A stretch of 64,000 nt of DNA from JBGANR01 sp044222225 (GTDB lineage Bacteria; Actinomycetota; Actinomycetes; Mycobacteriales; Mycobacteriaceae): the NCBI GenBank assembly GCA_044222225.1, contig JBGANR010000002.1, positions 62,001-126,000 on the forward strand. Reading direction: 5' to 3'. The notes below the pieces were generated by a model. That model did not search any database and was not told the DNA's origin. It saw only the letters and a program-made list of their open reading frames with translations. Shown here in pieces: positions 62,744-64,000 of this stretch. The first letter of the stretch is position 1, and each line of letters starts with the position of its first letter. A program made the position numbers and the translations under genes.

Positions 62744-64000
62744 TGGTGACAGGAGCGGGCCGAGCGGGTCCCGTCGTGGCCGGGAGGACGCCGGCCGCGC
62801 GCCGGCGCGGCGCGAGAGCGGCGCCCGGGCCGGCGTCGACGCGCCGCGCCGCGTGGCCGCCCGCGTGCTCACGGCCGTCCGCGAGGACGGCGCCTACGCC
62901 AATCTGCTGCTGCCCAGGCTGCTGCGGGAGGCACGGCTCGGCGGGCGGGACGCGGCCTTCGCCACCGAACTCGTCTACGGCACCAGCCGGGCGGCGGGCC
63001 TGCTCGACGCGATCATCGCCGACGCCGCGAGTCGCCCCGTCGCCGACATCGACGGCCCCGTCCTCGACGTGCTGCGGCTCGGCGCCTACCAGCTGTTGCG
63101 GACACGCGTCTCCCCACATGCGGCGACGGCGACGTCCGTCGACCTGGCCCGCGAGCGCAGCGGCCCGGGGGTGGCCGGCTTCGTCAACGCGGTGCTGCGC
63201 CGCGTCGGGGCCCGCGACGAGGAGGCCTGGGTCGACGCGCTCGCGCCGAGCATCGTCGACGATCCCGTCGGGCACCTCGCGTTCCGGTACGCCCATCCGC
63301 GCTGGATCGCCGAGGTGTTCGCCGTCGCGCTCGGCTCGTCGCTGGGCCGGTTGCAGGCGGCGCTCGCCGCCGACGACGAGCGGCCCGCGGTGCACCTCGT
63401 CGCCCGGCCGGGGCTCATCACGGCCGAGGAGTTGGCGCTGACCACCGGCGGCGAGGTCGGGCCGTACAGCCCGTACGCCGTCCACCTGTCCGGCGGCGAT
63501 CCGGGCGATCTCGATCCGGTCCGCGAGGGTCTGGCGGGCGTGCAGGACGAAGGCAGTCAACTGGTCGCGCGCGCCGTTGCGGTCGCCCCCGTCGAGGGCG
63601 ACGACGCCGGCCGGTGGCTCGACCTGTGCGCAGGTCCGGGCGGCAAGGCGGCGCTGCTCGGCGCCCTGGCCGACATCGACGGCGCACACCTCGACGCCGT
63701 CGAACCGGCGCCGCATCGGGCCGAGCTCGTCCGCAAGGCCACCGCCGGACAACCGGTCACCGTGTACGTCGCCGACGGCCGCGAGCCCGGGCTCGAGCCC
63801 GGCTACGACCGGGTGCTCGTCGACGCGCCGTGCAGCGGGCTCGGCTCGCTGCGGCGCCGGCCCGAATCGCGCTGGCGGCGGACGCCCGCGGACGTCGCCG
63901 ACCTCGTCGTCCTGCAGGGTGAGCTGCTCGATTCCGCAGCCCGGCTCGTGCGGTCCGGCGGCGTCATCGCCTACGTCACCTGCTCACCCCATCCGGCCGA
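62709..64000 (+). CDS. rsmB: 16S rRNA (cytosine-967-C5)-methyltransferase, 3' end cut by the window
   Basis: SAM-dependent rRNA methyltransferase (Sun/Fmu). The frame is open from the ATG at 62709 to the window end, giving about 430 residues. After a basic, Gly/Ser-rich start comes the NusB-like RNA-binding domain (about 45-185, AARVLTAVREDGAYANLLLP, AAFATELVYGTSR). The catalytic domain follows, with SAM-binding LDLCAGPGGKAALLGAL, the Cys-containing DAPCSGLGSLRR and the second Cys in YVTCSPHPAE at the very end of the window. The start could equally be the ATG at 62736 in the second copy of the tandem duplication. Confidence 0.95.
   Translation, partial: MSRRDGGFRMTSGDRSGPSGSRRGREDAGRAPARRESGARAGVDAPRRVAARVLTAVREDGAYANLLLPRLLREARLGGRDAAFATELVYGTSRAAGLLDAIIADAASRPVADIDGPVLDVLRLGAYQLLRTRVSPHAATATSVDLARERSGPGVAGFVNAVLRRVGARDEEAWVDALAPSIVDDPVGHLAFRYAHPRWIAEVFAVALGSSLGRLQAALAADDERPAVHLVARPGLITAEELALTTGGEVGPYSPYAVHLSGGDPGDLDPVREGLAGVQDEGSQLVARAVAVAPVEGDDAGRWLDLCAGPGGKAALLGALADIDGAHLDAVEPAPHRAELVRKATAGQPVTVYVADGREPGLEPGYDRVLVDAPCSGLGSLRRRPESRWRRTPADVADLVVLQGELLDSAARLVRSGGVIAYVTCSPHPA

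Overview
The window is very GC-rich, gene-dense actinobacterial chromosome with many GTG starts and 4-bp ATGA/GTGA stop-start overlaps. Its backbone order is aroC-aroK-aroB ... pepQ-efp-nusB-pyrR-pyrB-pyrC-(Rv1382-like)-carA-carB-pyrF-mihF-gmk-rpoZ-coaBC-metK-priA ... def-fmt-rsmB. This is the arrangement of Mycobacteriales (Corynebacteriales); mihF and the small membrane-protein gene between pyrC and carA are typical of that order. I cannot fix the genus; Gordonia, Dietzia or Tsukamurella-like organisms would fit. The left end cuts aroC and the right end cuts rsmB.

Region 1 (1-2467) holds the end of the shikimate operon. Region 2 (2468-21202) is an exopolysaccharide locus sitting between aroB and pepQ, with no aroQ. 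One long run of overlapping + strand genes encodes a polyprenyl-phosphate sugar transferase, GDP-fucose synthesis (gmd, fcl), three glycosyltransferases, a Wzy-like polymerase, a Wzx-like flippase, two Wzz-like chain-length proteins, two left-handed beta-helix acetyltransferases, a condensation-fold acyltransferase, a secreted lipase-like lipoprotein, an SGNH hydrolase and a clan-A glycoside hydrolase lipoprotein. A second secreted clan-A hydrolase faces it on the minus strand. Together they suggest a fucose-containing, acylated polymer made by a Wzx/Wzy route.

Region 3 (21382-38478) is housekeeping: Xaa-Pro peptidase, EF-P, NusB, the complete pyrimidine operon with a PyrR RNA site over its first Shine-Dalgarno, nucleoid protein mIHF, Gmk, RNA polymerase omega, CoaBC, MetK and a motor-less PriA.

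Region 4 (38479-57786) is the accessory heart of the window, inserted between priA and def. It starts with an AbiE-type toxin-antitoxin pair whose toxin gene carries a -1 frameshift. A tight nine-gene operon follows (40254-57786): a small Pro/Gly-rich membrane protein, a membrane-anchored extracytoplasmic VWA protein, a 1200-residue tubulin-like protein, a two-TM protein, an HRDC plus Fn3-like protein, a GAP1-type GTPase-associated protein, a cytosolic VWA-like protein, a zinc-ribbon GTPase of the DO-GTPase2 type and a TerD-like protein. The parts resemble GTPase-centred prokaryotic conflict/stress systems predicted by comparative genomics. The whole looks like a membrane-to-cytoplasm signalling and assembly machine without a recognisable nuclease or toxin effector.

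Region 5 (57838-64000) has an ABC/FtsX-type transporter pair and then def-fmt-rsmB, the last two joined by a 27-bp tandem duplication that duplicates the rsmB start. I see no tRNA, rRNA, CRISPR array or insertion sequence, and no gene-free stretch over 300 bp.
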